Assembly (NCBI RefSeq): GCF_029960115.1
Contig: NZ_JASCOZ010000022.1
Coordinates: forward strand, 1-42,820
DNA: 42,820 nucleotides
Direction: 5' to 3'
From: Stenotrophomonas sp. PS02289
GTDB lineage: Bacteria; Pseudomonadota; Gammaproteobacteria; Xanthomonadales; Xanthomonadaceae
A model generated the notes under the pieces. The model was given only the letters and a program-made list of their open reading frames with translations. It was not told the DNA's origin and did not search any database. Below are positions 27,778-37,109 of the stretch, piece by piece (position 1 is the first letter of the stretch; every line of letters starts with the position of its first letter). Made by a program: the position numbers and the translations under genes.

Positions 27778-29601
27778 ATGTCCGACCTGGCCCTTGTCCT
27801 CGCCCTGCTGATTTCCGCCATTGTCATGTTCGCGATCGGCCGTCCGCGAATGGATGCCGTTGCGTTGATGATGATCGTGGCGCTGCCGCTTTCCGGGGTC
27901 ATCACCGTCGAGCAGGCATTCGCCGGCTTCGCGGATCCCAACATCATCCTCATCGCCGCGCTTTTCGTTGTGGGCGAGGCGCTGGTCCGGACGGGCGTGG
28001 CGCAGATGCTGGGGGACTGGCTTGTCAGCAAGGCCGGCCGCAGCGAGGCCCGGCTGATCGTGCTGCTGATGATCGTCGTGGCGGGCATCGGCTCGTTCAT
28101 GAGCTCGACCGGCGTGGTCGCCATTTTCATCCCCATAGTCCTGCGGATCGCGCGCAACGCCCGCATTCCCGCCAGCCGGCTGATGATGCCGCTGTCGGTC
28201 GCGGCATTGCTCAGCGGCATGATGACACTGGTCGCCACGGCGCCCAATCTCGTGGTCCATGCCGAGCTCGAGCGGCATGGCTATGAGGGATTCAGCTTCT
28301 TCGCCTTCACGCCTTTCGGCCTTCCGCTGCTTGTCCTGGCCATCATCTATATGCTCGCCGCGCGCCGTTTCCTCGCCGGCGTGCCGGAAGCGGAGCAGGG
28401 GCCGGAACGCCCCACCCTTCGCGATTTCATAGAGAAATACGGACTGGAGGGCCGCGAATACCGCTTTGCGGTGGATCCCTATTCTTCCCTGATCGGACGG
28501 CCGCTCGCCACGCTCGACCTGCGCGGCAGCGCCGGGATCAATATCATCGCCATCGAGCGTGAGAGGCGCTTTTCCCGCCAGCTTCTGCGCCCGCACGCCC
28601 ACAGCCAGCTGGAGGCCGGGGACATATTGATGATCGATGCGTGCGGGCGCGATCTCGATATCGGGAAAGTGGCTCGCAGCTTCAGGCTGCACCCGATGGA
28701 ACTGGCCGCCAATTATTTCGGGGATCGCAGTCAGGAGATCGGCATGGCCGAAGTGCTGCTTTCTCCGGATTCGAGGCTGGTGGGCAAAACCGTGGCGGAG
28801 GCCGATGTCCGATCGCTTCACGATGTGACGGTCGTCGGGGTCAGGCGCGAACGCAAGGCGCTGGAAGAGCCGGTGACGGAAGTGAGGTTCCGCGCCGGGG
28901 ATATACTCCTTGTCATCGGCCCCTGGCGCGCGATAGAGCGTCTGCCGCGCTCGCCGGACCGGCTGATCCTGCTGAACCTGCCTGTCGAGAGCGACGATGT
29001 AGCGCCCGTCCGGTCGCGCGCGCCATTTGCGGTGGCGATCCTGCTCCTGACGGTCTTCATGATGGCCAGCGGCATCGTGCCCAATGTTCTGGCGGCGCTG
29101 ATCGGCTGCCTGCTTTTCGGCCTTGCCGGCTGCGTCGGCATGAACGGCGCCTACCGTTCGATCCATTGGCAGACGCTGGTTCTGATCGTCGGCATGCTGC
29201 CCTTCTCGATTGCGCTGCAGGAAGTGGGCGGGATCGATCTGGCGGCCGATTGGCTGTTATCGACGGTAGGGTCCGGTTCTCCGCGTGCCGTGTTGGCTGT
29301 TCTGTTCTTCGTCACCGCCCTTCTGGGCATGTTCATCTCCAACACCGCGACCGCCGTGCTGATGGCGCCGGTCGCGCTTGCCCTTGCGGCGGGGCTGGAG
29401 GCTTCGCCCTATCCCTTCGCCATGACCGTGGCGCTTGCCGCGTCGACGGCCTTCATGACTCCCGTTTCATCGCCGGTGAACATGCTGGTCGTGGGGCCGG
29501 GAAACTATCGCTTCGTCGATTTCGTGAAGATCGGCGTGCCGCTGGCGATGATCGCCCTGGTGGTGACGGTCCTTCTCGTGCCGGTTCTGCTGCCGCTATG
29601 A
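27778..29601 (+). CDS. SLC13-family permease with two TrkA-C domains
   Basis: 607 residues. Hydrophobic N-terminal half with GSFMSSTGVVAIFIPIVL and TLVATAPNLVVH, two RCK/TrkA-C domains at about residues 210-290 (SLIGRPLATLDLRG) and 310-385 (RLVGKTVAEADVRS), then a second membrane half with MFISNTATAVLMAPVALALA and TAFMTPVSSPVNMLVVGPG. This is the layout of bacterial SLC13/DASS-like anion transporters (sulfate, dicarboxylate or related anions). Complete. Boxed in by IS91 and IS1595 remains. Codon choice differs from the Stenotrophomonas genes, suggesting transfer. Substrate unknown. Confidence 0.9.
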   Translation: MSDLALVLALLISAIVMFAIGRPRMDAVALMMIVALPLSGVITVEQAFAGFADPNIILIAALFVVGEALVRTGVAQMLGDWLVSKAGRSEARLIVLLMIVVAGIGSFMSSTGVVAIFIPIVLRIARNARIPASRLMMPLSVAALLSGMMTLVATAPNLVVHAELERHGYEGFSFFAFTPFGLPLLVLAIIYMLAARRFLAGVPEAEQGPERPTLRDFIEKYGLEGREYRFAVDPYSSLIGRPLATLDLRGSAGINIIAIERERRFSRQLLRPHAHSQLEAGDILMIDACGRDLDIGKVARSFRLHPMELAANYFGDRSQEIGMAEVLLSPDSRLVGKTVAEADVRSLHDVTVVGVRRERKALEEPVTEVRFRAGDILLVIGPWRAIERLPRSPDRLILLNLPVESDDVAPVRSRAPFAVAILLLTVFMMASGIVPNVLAALIGCLLFGLAGCVGMNGAYRSIHWQTLVLIVGMLPFSIALQEVGGIDLAADWLLSTVGSGSPRAVLAVLFFVTALLGMFISNTATAVLMAPVALALAAGLEASPYPFAMTVALAASTAFMTPVSSPVNMLVVGPGNYRFVDFVKIGVPLAMIALVVTVLLVPVLLPL

Positions 29602-29650
29602 TGCGGCAATGCCTTGGAGTCTGGATTCAACGTGGCTTTTTTGTTCCTGA

Positions 29651-30318
29651 TTACCCGGCTATCGCATCCACGGTTGCCATCCGATAGGGCAGCGGCGGCG
29701 TACGGAGCAGCACGTAGGTCAATCGTGCAACCAGCCGATGCAGTTCGAACCGTCGGTTGAACCGATAGCAGAACTCGCCCAGGTAGCGTTGGGCGTACTT
29801 GCGCCGGGGTCCATGGTAGGTGCCGCGCAGAGCGGTCTTCACGTTGCCCAGCATGACGTTGACCCAGCGCAGTGCCGGATGGTCGCACTTGTGCCCACCG
29901 CTGCCCGTCCGCAGCCGGCGATGGCTGGTGCCGGCCACCTCGCCCACCGCATTGAACCCTGCCAGGGCATCGGATACGACGACGGTATCGGGGGCCAGGT
30001 GGCGCGTGGCCCAGGCGCCGATCTCATCGGCGCTGAATCCCTTGACGACATCCAGCCGCATCACTTCCGGATGGCCCTCCTCGGAGCACTGCACGGCGGC
30101 CACGAACGCCTGCTTCCCGTCGGCACCGCGGCCACGTGGCCCACCCCGGCGCTCGCCGCCGAAATAGGCATCGTCCAGTTGGACCCAGCCGGCCAACTGG
30201 CGCCTGCCTTCACGCTCGACCATGGCCTGCATCAGCTTGTGCTTGAGCAGCCAGGCCGCGTCGTAGCCGATCCCCAGCTCCCGCGACAGTGCCAGAGCCG
30301 ATCGGCCCGTCTTGGTGT
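29651..30318 (-). pseudogene. IS1595-family (ISXO2-like) transposase, N-terminus lost
   Basis: About 220 C-terminal residues survive: SALALSRELGIGYDAAWLLK, then WVQLDDAYFGGER (DDE Asp), VVVSDALAGFNAV (Asp) and RWVNVMLGNVKTALRG (Asn in place of Glu is normal for this family), followed by YLGEFCYRFNRRF. The zinc-ribbon N-terminus is missing because the IS21 terminal repeat begins at 30316-30319. Codons read upstream of that point belong to IS21. Confidence 0.85.
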
Positions 30319-30422
30319 TGGCGCGCATCCAGAACTGACCCACTTTCGGCGGTGATGCGCGGGTAAAACTGACCCACCTGAAGCCCACATCCTGAGCATC
30401 TTTTGCTCGGGGGATTTCAGGA

Positions 30423-31931
30423 GTGATCACCATGGTCATGTTGGCCAAGATCCGGCGGATGCATTTCCGCGATGGCCTGCCGCTGCGCGAGATCGCCAAG
30501 CGCACGGGCCTATCCCGCAATACCATCCGGCGATGGCTGCGCAGCGGCCAGTCCGAGCCGGTCTATCCCAGGCGAGCCTCGCCCTCCCGGCTCGATCCCT
30601 ACCGGTCCCAGTTGGAGACGTGGCTGCGTGCCGACAGCCATCGTCCCCGGCGGGAACAACGCACCGCCAAGGTGCTGTTCTCGCAGTTGCAGGCGATCGG
30701 CTATCCGGGCACCTACACCCGGGTGACGGCCTTCATCCGCCAGTGGAAGGCGGCCGGCGGCGCCAGCCGCCGCCCGGCCTTCGTGCCGTTGCACTTTCCT
30801 CCGGGTGAAGCCTTCCAGTTCGACTGGAGCCGCGAGTACGCCTTCGTCGGCAGCCACGCCAAGATGCCGCTGGATCTCGCCCACGTGAAGCTGGCCTGCA
30901 GCCGCGCCTTCTGGTTGGTGGCCTATCCCACCCAGAGCCACGAGATGCTGTTCGATGCTCATACCCAGGCGTTTACCGCCTTCGGTGGCGTGCCGCGCCG
31001 CGGCATCTACGACAACATGAAGACGGCGGTGGACGGGATCGGCCAGCACCGGGAACGGCGGGTCAACGCCCGCTTCCACGCCATGACCAGCCACTACCTG
31101 TTCGCCGCGGAGTTCTGCAACCGCGCCGCGGGTTGGGAGAAGGGGCGGGTCGAGAAGAACGTGCAGGACCGGCGCCGACAGATCTGGATCGAGGCCGGGG
31201 CCCGCCACTGGCCAGATCTGGACACCCTCAACGCCTGGCTCGCCAGCGAGTGCCGCGCCGCTTGGCCGATGCAGGCGCATCCGGATGCCTCCGACATCAC
31301 CGTGGCCGAAGCTCTGGAGGACGAACAGCCCCACCTGATGCCGATGCCCGCGCCCTTCGACGGCTACATCGAGCGGCCGGTGCGGGTCAGTTCGACCGCG
31401 CTGGTCAGCTTCCAGCGCAACCGCTACAGCGTGCCGTGCGAACACGCCCACGCCGTCGCCAGCCTGCGCGTGTATCCCTTCGAACTGGCCGTGGTGGTCG
31501 GCGAGGCCGAGGTCGCCCGCCACCGGCGCAGCTTCGAGCGTGATCGGGTCCACTACGACTGGCAGCACTACATCGCCCTGGTCCAGCGCAAGCCGGGGGC
31601 ACTGCGTGACGGCGCGCCGTTCCTGTCCATGCCCGATCCGCTGCGCAAGCTGCAGCAGGTGTTGCTGCGCCAGCCTCACGGCGACCGCGCCATGGCCCAG
31701 GTGCTGGCCGCCGTACCCGTGCACGGGCTCGAAGCGGTACTGGTGGCGGTGGAACTGGCACTCGAGTCCGGCCTGGTGCGCGCCGACCACGTGCTCAACG
31801 TGCTGGGGCGATTGCAGCATCCGGACCGCACGATCGAGACGGTCGCCTCGCGAGTGACGCTGCGTCATCCGCCGGTGTCCGATCCGGCCCGCTACGACGC
31901 CCTGCGGGAGGCAGATCATGTCGACGCCTGA
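30423..31931 (+). CDS. istA: IS21-family transposase IstA
   Basis: 502 residues. N-terminal helix-turn-helix ([20 protein letters not shown]). DDE/rve core: [11 protein letters not shown] (Asp), [10 protein letters not shown] (Asp) and [14 protein letters not shown] (Glu). The start is drawn at GTG 30423, though ATG 30432 is close. It overlaps istB by 14 bases, which is the standard coupled arrangement. Confidence 0.95.
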   Translation: MITMVMLAKIRRMHFRDGLPLREIAKRTGLSRNTIRRWLRSGQSEPVYPRRASPSRLDPYRSQLETWLRADSHRPRREQRTAKVLFSQLQAIGYPGTYTRVTAFIRQWKAAGGASRRPAFVPLHFPPGEAFQFDWSREYAFVGSHAKMPLDLAHVKLACSRAFWLVAYPTQSHEMLFDAHTQAFTAFGGVPRRGIYDNMKTAVDGIGQHRERRVNARFHAMTSHYLFAAEFCNRAAGWEKGRVEKNVQDRRRQIWIEAGARHWPDLDTLNAWLASECRAAWPMQAHPDASDITVAEALEDEQPHLMPMPAPFDGYIERPVRVSSTALVSFQRNRYSVPCEHAHAVASLRVYPFELAVVVGEAEVARHRRSFERDRVHYDWQHYIALVQRKPGALRDGAPFLSMPDPLRKLQQVLLRQPHGDRAMAQVLAAVPVHGLEAVLVAVELALESGLVRADHVLNVLGRLQHPDRTIETVASRVTLRHPPVSDPARYDALREADHVDA

Positions 31932-32709
31932 CCTGCCGCTGCGCATGCAGCAGCTCAAGCTGCACGGCATGGCCAGCCAGTGGCCCGAACTGCTGGCCAA
32001 GATGCGCCTGCACACCATGGAGCCCGAACACTGGATGGCCGAACTGCTGCAGGCCGAGTCCGCCGAACGGCAGGTTCGTGCCCAGGCCAACCAGATGAAG
32101 GCCGCACGTTTCCCCGTCCATCGTGACCTGCTCGGGTTCGACTTCGCGGCCAGTCCCGTTGATCGCGCACTGGTCGAACGACTCCACCAGGGTGACTTCA
32201 TCCACACCCCCGAGAACGTCGTCCTTGTCGGTGGACCGGGCACCGGCAAGACCCACCTGGCCACCGCCATCGGCATCCAGGCCGTGCGCCAGCATCGCCT
32301 GCGCGTGCGCTTCTTCTCCACCATCGAACTGGTCAATGCGCTGGAGAAGGAACAGGCCCAGGGCAAGGCCGGGCAGATCGCCCTGCGCCTGACCTATGCC
32401 GACCTGGTCATCCTCGATGAACTGGGCTACCTGCCGTTCACCCCCTCAGGCGGCGCGCTGCTGTTCCACCTGATCAGCAAGCTCTACGAGCGCACCAGCC
32501 TCGCCATCACCACCAACTTGGCCTTCTCCGAATGGGGTCAGGTGTTCGGCGACGCCAAGATGACCACCGCGCTGCTGGATCGCATCACCCACCACTGCCA
32601 CATCCTGGAGACCGGCAACGACTCCTGGCGGCTGCGCAACAGCACCGCCGCCAACAAGACCAAAGCCAGAATCAGGGCAAAGGAGGCCACCACCCAGACC
32701 ACCAACTGA
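31918..32709 (+). CDS. istB: IS21-family helper ATPase IstB
   Basis: 263 residues; DnaC-like AAA+ ATPase. Walker [14 protein letters not shown] (near residue 103), Walker [13 protein letters not shown] and sensor region [17 protein letters not shown]. It binds target DNA and directs IstA. Full length, and the C-terminus is a charged Lys/Arg/Thr tail. Confidence 0.96.
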   Translation: MSTPDLPLRMQQLKLHGMASQWPELLAKMRLHTMEPEHWMAELLQAESAERQVRAQANQMKAARFPVHRDLLGFDFAASPVDRALVERLHQGDFIHTPENVVLVGGPGTGKTHLATAIGIQAVRQHRLRVRFFSTIELVNALEKEQAQGKAGQIALRLTYADLVILDELGYLPFTPSGGALLFHLISKLYERTSLAITTNLAFSEWGQVFGDAKMTTALLDRITHHCHILETGNDSWRLRNSTAANKTKARIRAKEATTQTTN

Positions 32710-32783
32710 TACCCTCAGCCCCGTACACCGGGTGGGTCAAAGTTCAACGCGCAGCCTGGGTCAGTTTTAAGTGCGCGCCAACA

Positions 32784-32909
32784 ACTAGCCATCAACTCCG
32801 TACCAAATGAACTGTGCCGCAAGGGAGATATCACTCCTACGGCCAGCAACGAGAACGCCATTGCAGCGATAGCCGGCCAGTAAGCTTGAATCAGGTTCAT
32901 CCATCGCAT
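32784..32909 (-). pseudogene. 5' fragment of a small membrane protein, cut by IS21
   Basis: From ATG 32909 (GGAG upstream) the minus strand reads MRWMNLIQAYWPAIAAMAFS, then LLAVGVISPLRHSSFGTELM, and runs into the IS21 end at 32783. One hydrophobic segment is present. If real, the gene was split by IS21 and its 3' part is gone. No family recognised. Confidence 0.35.
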
Positions 32910-32944
32910 CCCACACTCCAGTGACCCGAAGCTACTCCACGTGA

Positions 32945-32980
32945 GTCTCAAAAACTGAGACAACAACGCTCAAGTGAGAC
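32945..32980. promoter_or_regulatory. Cluster of GTCTCA/TGAGAC repeats
   Basis: GTCTCA (32945-32950) pairs with TGAGAC (32956-32961), and a second TGAGAC is at 32975-32980. They lie between the end of ginD and the cut membrane-protein gene. Spacing suits a protein-binding site or a short hairpin at the 3' side of the gin operon. The remaining bases to 33054 show nothing else. Confidence 0.35.
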
Positions 32981-33054
32981 ATCCTCGCTCCCTGCTGCAT
33001 CAAGATCTGCCAACTGTTCGACCGCTTGCCGATGCTCGATGCAATTCGAAAAAT

Positions 33055-33489
33055 CTACCTACTCTTCCCTTTCGCCCCATGTCCTGACCGATCAACCGCA
33101 GGCAGTGGTTTATCCAAATTCAAGCTATCCATCCGCACGTTGTTGGCGTACGCGTTGTATTGCCACCGCCGAAATTGATCAAGCAGCAACGTATTGGTGG
33201 CTTCAAGCCGGCTCACCTGCGCCTCAAGATCCGCGATCCGCCGAGTTGCAACTTCCATCGTGAAGTCTCTTGGCCGTTGATCCCTAACCTCTCTCAGCTC
33301 CTGCTGCCGACGCCGGTAGTGTTCCTTGATTGCAGGATAATTGAGCAACGCATGGCGACTCACGGAATCGATGCCGAGCACCTGGGCAACTCGATCGCAG
33401 TAAGTATCCCAGGTCAACTTGCCTTCCCATTGATCCAATACCCGCAGGATCTTGGGTAGGGTCGATTTCGTGACAATCTTCTTCGGCAT
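33055..33489 (-). CDS. GinD-like small coiled-coil protein of a GInt island
   Basis: 144 residues. N-terminal DQWEGKLTWDTYCDRVAQVL helical region, then YPAIKEHYRRRQQELREVRD and a heptad-like RRIADLEAQVSRLEATNTLL coiled coil, with a basic tail. Last gene of the four-gene operon, starting 4 bases after the preceding stop. In GInts the fourth gene encodes a small putative helix-loop-helix protein needed for integration and excision; similar small proteins accompany recombinases in gamma-mobile-trio and Tn554-like elements (GmtX, TnpC). The choice among these names is inference. Confidence 0.7.
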   Translation of the reverse strand: MPKKIVTKSTLPKILRVLDQWEGKLTWDTYCDRVAQVLGIDSVSRHALLNYPAIKEHYRRRQQELREVRDQRPRDFTMEVATRRIADLEAQVSRLEATNTLLLDQFRRWQYNAYANNVRMDSLNLDKPLPAVDRSGHGAKGKSR

Positions 33490-33493
33490 GGCT

Positions 33494-35527
33494 TTATGCG
33501 AGTGCCAAGGGAATTACGCGAGGATGCAGAGCCAGAGCATCGGGCAGGACTACGCCTAGTTCAATCAGCGCTCGCCGCACTGGCGAAGGATCGTGACCAT
33601 CTGGAATGCGCAAGACAGTGCCATCGGGCACGCCATCATGCTCCAACGTCATGCGCATCGCCTGCACATGTGCCAACTTCCATTTATGGTTGTCCACCCA
33701 TCGGTCTGCGCCGAAGTCCCCAGCTTCGCGAGCCTCGAGGGCCCGATCAAGAAGCGCTTTGGTTTGCGCCTCCAGAAGCAGGATTCGATCCAATGTCACG
33801 TGATCCCCCTTGATGCATACATGCTCCTTGCAAGTCATGCATTCACGCTGTTTTTGGCAGGGACTCATCGCGTAATCGTGAACGCACATCCCGTAGAGCG
33901 TAGCTTTGGCGGTCCCCAGGCGATCTACCCCAAGCTCTTGATAAGTGACCGGTTGACGGCTCTGGAATCGTTCAAGTAGCGACTTATGTTCCACCTTGAG
34001 GATGTCTCGCACCTCTCTCATGCGCTCCTCTGGCGAACGATGATCGTAGTGCGCGTTGTCGGCAACACGGGCGCGGCCCGACCACTGAGCCAACGTCATC
34101 TCGTCCATACCGCCCCGCTGACTCAGGGTATTGAGCCAATGACGGGGCTGATGAGTCGTGAGCTTGATTGGACTTCCATCTGAGTTCCGATAGCCCTTCT
34201 TCTCGAAGAGCGAGAGATCCGAACTCCCGCCCAGGCGATCATTCACCATCGTTGATGTGGCGATTGCCCATGAGAACCGCTTGACTTCATGTTCGCGATG
34301 GAACTCGTTCACGCGGTGCAGGCAGAGGGCATCCCAGATCTTCACTGTCCTGCTGTCATCAATGAATGGCCAATCCGGCCCGGCGCACCCTTCAAAAACG
34401 TAGGCGGCCAGATCCTTGTAGGAGATGTCACCCCGATCAAGGAGCTTTTTCAACCGCTTGTCCCCAACCACCTGCGACCAAGTGGGCGTGCCGTCAGTAC
34501 GGTACGTTTTTCTGTGAACCCGAAGCCCTAGAGCAGCTGCCACTTCATTCGGCATCAGCAGACGATCGGCGGCATCGCCCACCGTCACCACACAGCCCGG
34601 ATGTTCCATAAATCTTCCAGGGTGATCATGAGCGAAGCGGGCAGCCGCACGAGCGGGAGCGCCGATTTGGGTCAGCCGACGCACGGCTTCGATGACAACA
34701 TCCTGCATCACCGAAGGCACCCACTTCTTCGTGGCTCCCTTGCCCTTCGCTGCCCGCCATCGCAGGCACATTTGCGGCGCTCCATATTCGTCGGTATCCC
34801 ACTGAATGCAGTCAACTGGAAGCGCGAGCACCTCAGAAATTCGCGACGGTGCAACCATCAAAAGCGTGGCGATAGAGGAAAAATATTGAGTCTCGACATC
34901 ATCGGCGGCTGCAAACATTTCAGCCAAAGCGAACATTGCCTCGTTGGACGGCAGCTTCGCTGCACGGTGTGCTTTCCCCGCGCCTCCGATGTCTTCGGTC
35001 AGTATCTTCGGCTTCGGGAACGGCGACTTCCACTGCTGCAAGGAAGGGACAATCTTTTTCTCCCGAAGGAATTCGACAATGCGAGCCATCTGACGCCCCG
35101 TCTGGCATCTCTCGTCGTCGCTCTTGTAGAACTCCCGACACTTGGCAGCCGCCACATCCATCACAGCCCCGTTCAGGCCGCTGACGTCGGCACCTCCGCG
35201 GGACTCAAGAAGAGCCGCTTCAATGCAACGCAATGCTCGAAGCGGATAGTCAATGTTCTTAACGGGCTTGTGACTGTACGTATAACGAACGTATGCCTTG
35301 GCGAATTGGATGAACGGCTCTGCCATCGGGGTGAAACGATGGCTCGTTAATTCCTTCGTCTTCGTGGCAAATACAACTGATGTCTTTCCAAGCCTCCACT
35401 TGTGCTCTTCCCAACCGTCTCGCCCACCGAATGCGGTTAGATCTTCACGTGCAAGCCGTATGAACTCAGCCAAATTTTCGCTGGCAAATCGTGCGTCACG
35501 CGGTACAAAGAGGACGACATCAGCCAT
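33494..35527 (-). CDS. Third tyrosine recombinase of the operon (GinC-like)
   Basis: 677 residues from ATG 35527, overlapping the previous gene by 8 bases; a longer frame to 35608 lies inside that gene. The catalytic region shows Arg in VAPSRISEVLALP, His-x-x-Arg-His in TTHQPRHWLNTL and a candidate nucleophile Tyr in DNAHYDHRSPEER. A Cys cluster follows (MSPCQKQRECMTCKEHVC), probably a zinc-binding module. The catalytic domain is larger than phage integrases, with a long insert between Arg and HxxR. Role: site-specific movement of the island together with GinA and GinB. Confidence 0.8.
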   Translation of the reverse strand: MADVVLFVPRDARFASENLAEFIRLAREDLTAFGGRDGWEEHKWRLGKTSVVFATKTKELTSHRFTPMAEPFIQFAKAYVRYTYSHKPVKNIDYPLRALRCIEAALLESRGGADVSGLNGAVMDVAAAKCREFYKSDDERCQTGRQMARIVEFLREKKIVPSLQQWKSPFPKPKILTEDIGGAGKAHRAAKLPSNEAMFALAEMFAAADDVETQYFSSIATLLMVAPSRISEVLALPVDCIQWDTDEYGAPQMCLRWRAAKGKGATKKWVPSVMQDVVIEAVRRLTQIGAPARAAARFAHDHPGRFMEHPGCVVTVGDAADRLLMPNEVAAALGLRVHRKTYRTDGTPTWSQVVGDKRLKKLLDRGDISYKDLAAYVFEGCAGPDWPFIDDSRTVKIWDALCLHRVNEFHREHEVKRFSWAIATSTMVNDRLGGSSDLSLFEKKGYRNSDGSPIKLTTHQPRHWLNTLSQRGGMDEMTLAQWSGRARVADNAHYDHRSPEERMREVRDILKVEHKSLLERFQSRQPVTYQELGVDRLGTAKATLYGMCVHDYAMSPCQKQRECMTCKEHVCIKGDHVTLDRILLLEAQTKALLDRALEAREAGDFGADRWVDNHKWKLAHVQAMRMTLEHDGVPDGTVLRIPDGHDPSPVRRALIELGVVLPDALALHPRVIPLALA

Positions 35528-37109
35528 CGGCCACCTCAGCGAGGCACGATGCGCCAGCCAGTTGTTGACGCATGGCAGCGCACTTCGAGACGCAGTCTTC
35601 CACAGCAAGTATCAGGAGATCATTGGCGTTGACCACCACCTCCGCACATCCAGCCTCCTTCACCCTGAGTTTCTCAGCGTAAAGATCCTCGAGCACTTCC
35701 GAATGTGGAGCGTCGAGCCAGGGCTGGAAGTGCACGCATGTATAGCAAGCGCGATATCCACTGGCGCAGAAGCCAAAGTTTCCGCATGTCCCCACGGCGT
35801 TCTGCCGATCATTCGACACACGACTGGTAGGGTCGTCGCCGCGTATCGCGTCACGTTCGCTGCGAACCAGCGTTCCTAGACAAGCTTGTGCAAATGGCGC
35901 AAGGGCGGGGCCCACTATCCGGTCGATGAACACCGCCTCTTGGGCCGTATTCTCGGTATAGACCTTGACCTGCTGGATGTCGGATTGGTCCAACAACTCT
36001 GCGATCACGTATGCCCCGAATCCTTCCCTCCGAAGTTTCGTACCTCGTGTGTAGCGGAATCTCGTGGCTGTGAGGCGGAGATATTCGCCAGTCCGCTCCG
36101 AGCGCGCTGTGCACGCTTGTGCGACGCGCTGTAGCGCCTGACTAAATGATGTCGTCGTCGCGTGCAAAAGATCAGGCGTACCTCCAAGAAGCAACTCTTT
36201 AAGCGCGAAACCATCGGTGTTGCGTCGAAGTGTGTACGCCTTGGATGCATTGATGAAGATCGGAATTTCATCCCGCAGCGATGCGTGCAACGTATATCCC
36301 ACTCGACTCTCGACAAGTTTGACTGAGCCCCTGTGCTGTTGCTGCAACACAACGCCAAGATCGTTCGGGATTGGAAGTGAACGAAACTCACCGCGGAAGG
36401 AGCCACCTCGCTGCTTGGAGCGTGGAACATTTAGCGTATAGAAGCTATCGCCTGCCTTCGGCAAAGCCAGATCCTTGCCTCTGAGCGCAGCGATCTGGAT
36501 GGGTCGCCGAGCAGTCATTGCCAGCATCAACAGATAGGCGTAATCCTCGAAATCAATCGTTTTCTGGACCACCGCGAGATTCGCCCAATCCAATAGGGAC
36601 TGCAGCTCAATATCCGTGAAAGGTCCCGTTTCTGGGCAGCCGTTTGCCACAGCTGCGCCTTTTTCATTGCCGGTGATACGCCAACCTTCAAGTAGTTCAA
36701 CCACATCCTTGGAGATCCCAGCGAACCCATAGTCATGCCATGCCAGCAAGAACCCCTTGAGCCCCCCCAGATTCCACTCCCCATCCAATCCGAGTGAGGC
36801 TCTCCAGTTCATGAGCGAAGCCGGAGACACTTCAGCAGACCCCGTTTCACGAATGAACCGCTTCATGCGCTCAGCCATGTTGTAGGTATGTGAGGCGGAT
36901 TGCTCCTCTGCGTAGCGCTGAAGGGTGAGGCGGGCACCCTGCCTACAATCCGGCTCAAGGTCATCTATGACACCAAGCGAGATTTGAACATCCTTATTGA
37001 GCTTCCACTGCATGTCCTTCGGATCGAATGAATAGCCATCCTTCGATATAGCCATACGCGGCGAAGCAGTCTCTGGTACGGCTGCATTCGCCTTAGCGCT
37101 TGCCTTCAT
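35520..37109 (-). CDS. Second tyrosine recombinase of the operon (GinB-like)
   Basis: 529 residues from ATG 37109, overlapping ginA by 17 bases. The N-terminal half has SAM-like helical character (QRYAEEQSASHTYNMAERMK). The catalytic part shows Arg in MTARRPIQIAAL, a divergent box TATRFRYTRGTKL where HxxR is expected (Thr/Arg), and candidate Tyr in VKVYTENTAQEAV. A C-terminal Cys-rich stretch (CGNFGFCASGYRACYTCVHF) may bind zinc. The departure from HxxR suggests altered or partner-dependent catalysis. Confidence 0.78.
   Translation of the reverse strand: MKASAKANAAVPETASPRMAISKDGYSFDPKDMQWKLNKDVQISLGVIDDLEPDCRQGARLTLQRYAEEQSASHTYNMAERMKRFIRETGSAEVSPASLMNWRASLGLDGEWNLGGLKGFLLAWHDYGFAGISKDVVELLEGWRITGNEKGAAVANGCPETGPFTDIELQSLLDWANLAVVQKTIDFEDYAYLLMLAMTARRPIQIAALRGKDLALPKAGDSFYTLNVPRSKQRGGSFRGEFRSLPIPNDLGVVLQQQHRGSVKLVESRVGYTLHASLRDEIPIFINASKAYTLRRNTDGFALKELLLGGTPDLLHATTTSFSQALQRVAQACTARSERTGEYLRLTATRFRYTRGTKLRREGFGAYVIAELLDQSDIQQVKVYTENTAQEAVFIDRIVGPALAPFAQACLGTLVRSERDAIRGDDPTSRVSNDRQNAVGTCGNFGFCASGYRACYTCVHFQPWLDAPHSEVLEDLYAEKLRVKEAGCAEVVVNANDLLILAVEDCVSKCAAMRQQLAGASCLAEVADG

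Larger units (their letters stand above)
30316..32783 (+). mobile_element. IS21-family element, apparently complete
   Basis: About 2.47 kb with TGTTGGCGCGC at 30316 and its reverse complement ending at 32783. The terminal repeats continue to AACTGACCCA. A second related repeat (GCGCGGGTAAAACTGACCCA, 30357-30376) follows at the left end, as is normal for IS21 elements with multiple transposase-binding sites. It carries istA and istB. The bases just outside the two ends do not match, so no target duplication is seen. Confidence 0.85.

Noticed and set aside
27697..29166. 489-codon open frame on the minus strand, His/Arg/Asp-rich
   Set aside because: Antisense shadow of the SLC13-type permease; low-complexity charged translation with no domain.
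30510..32366. 618-codon open frame on the minus strand
   Set aside because: Antisense to istA and istB, both with full family motifs and a standard overlap.
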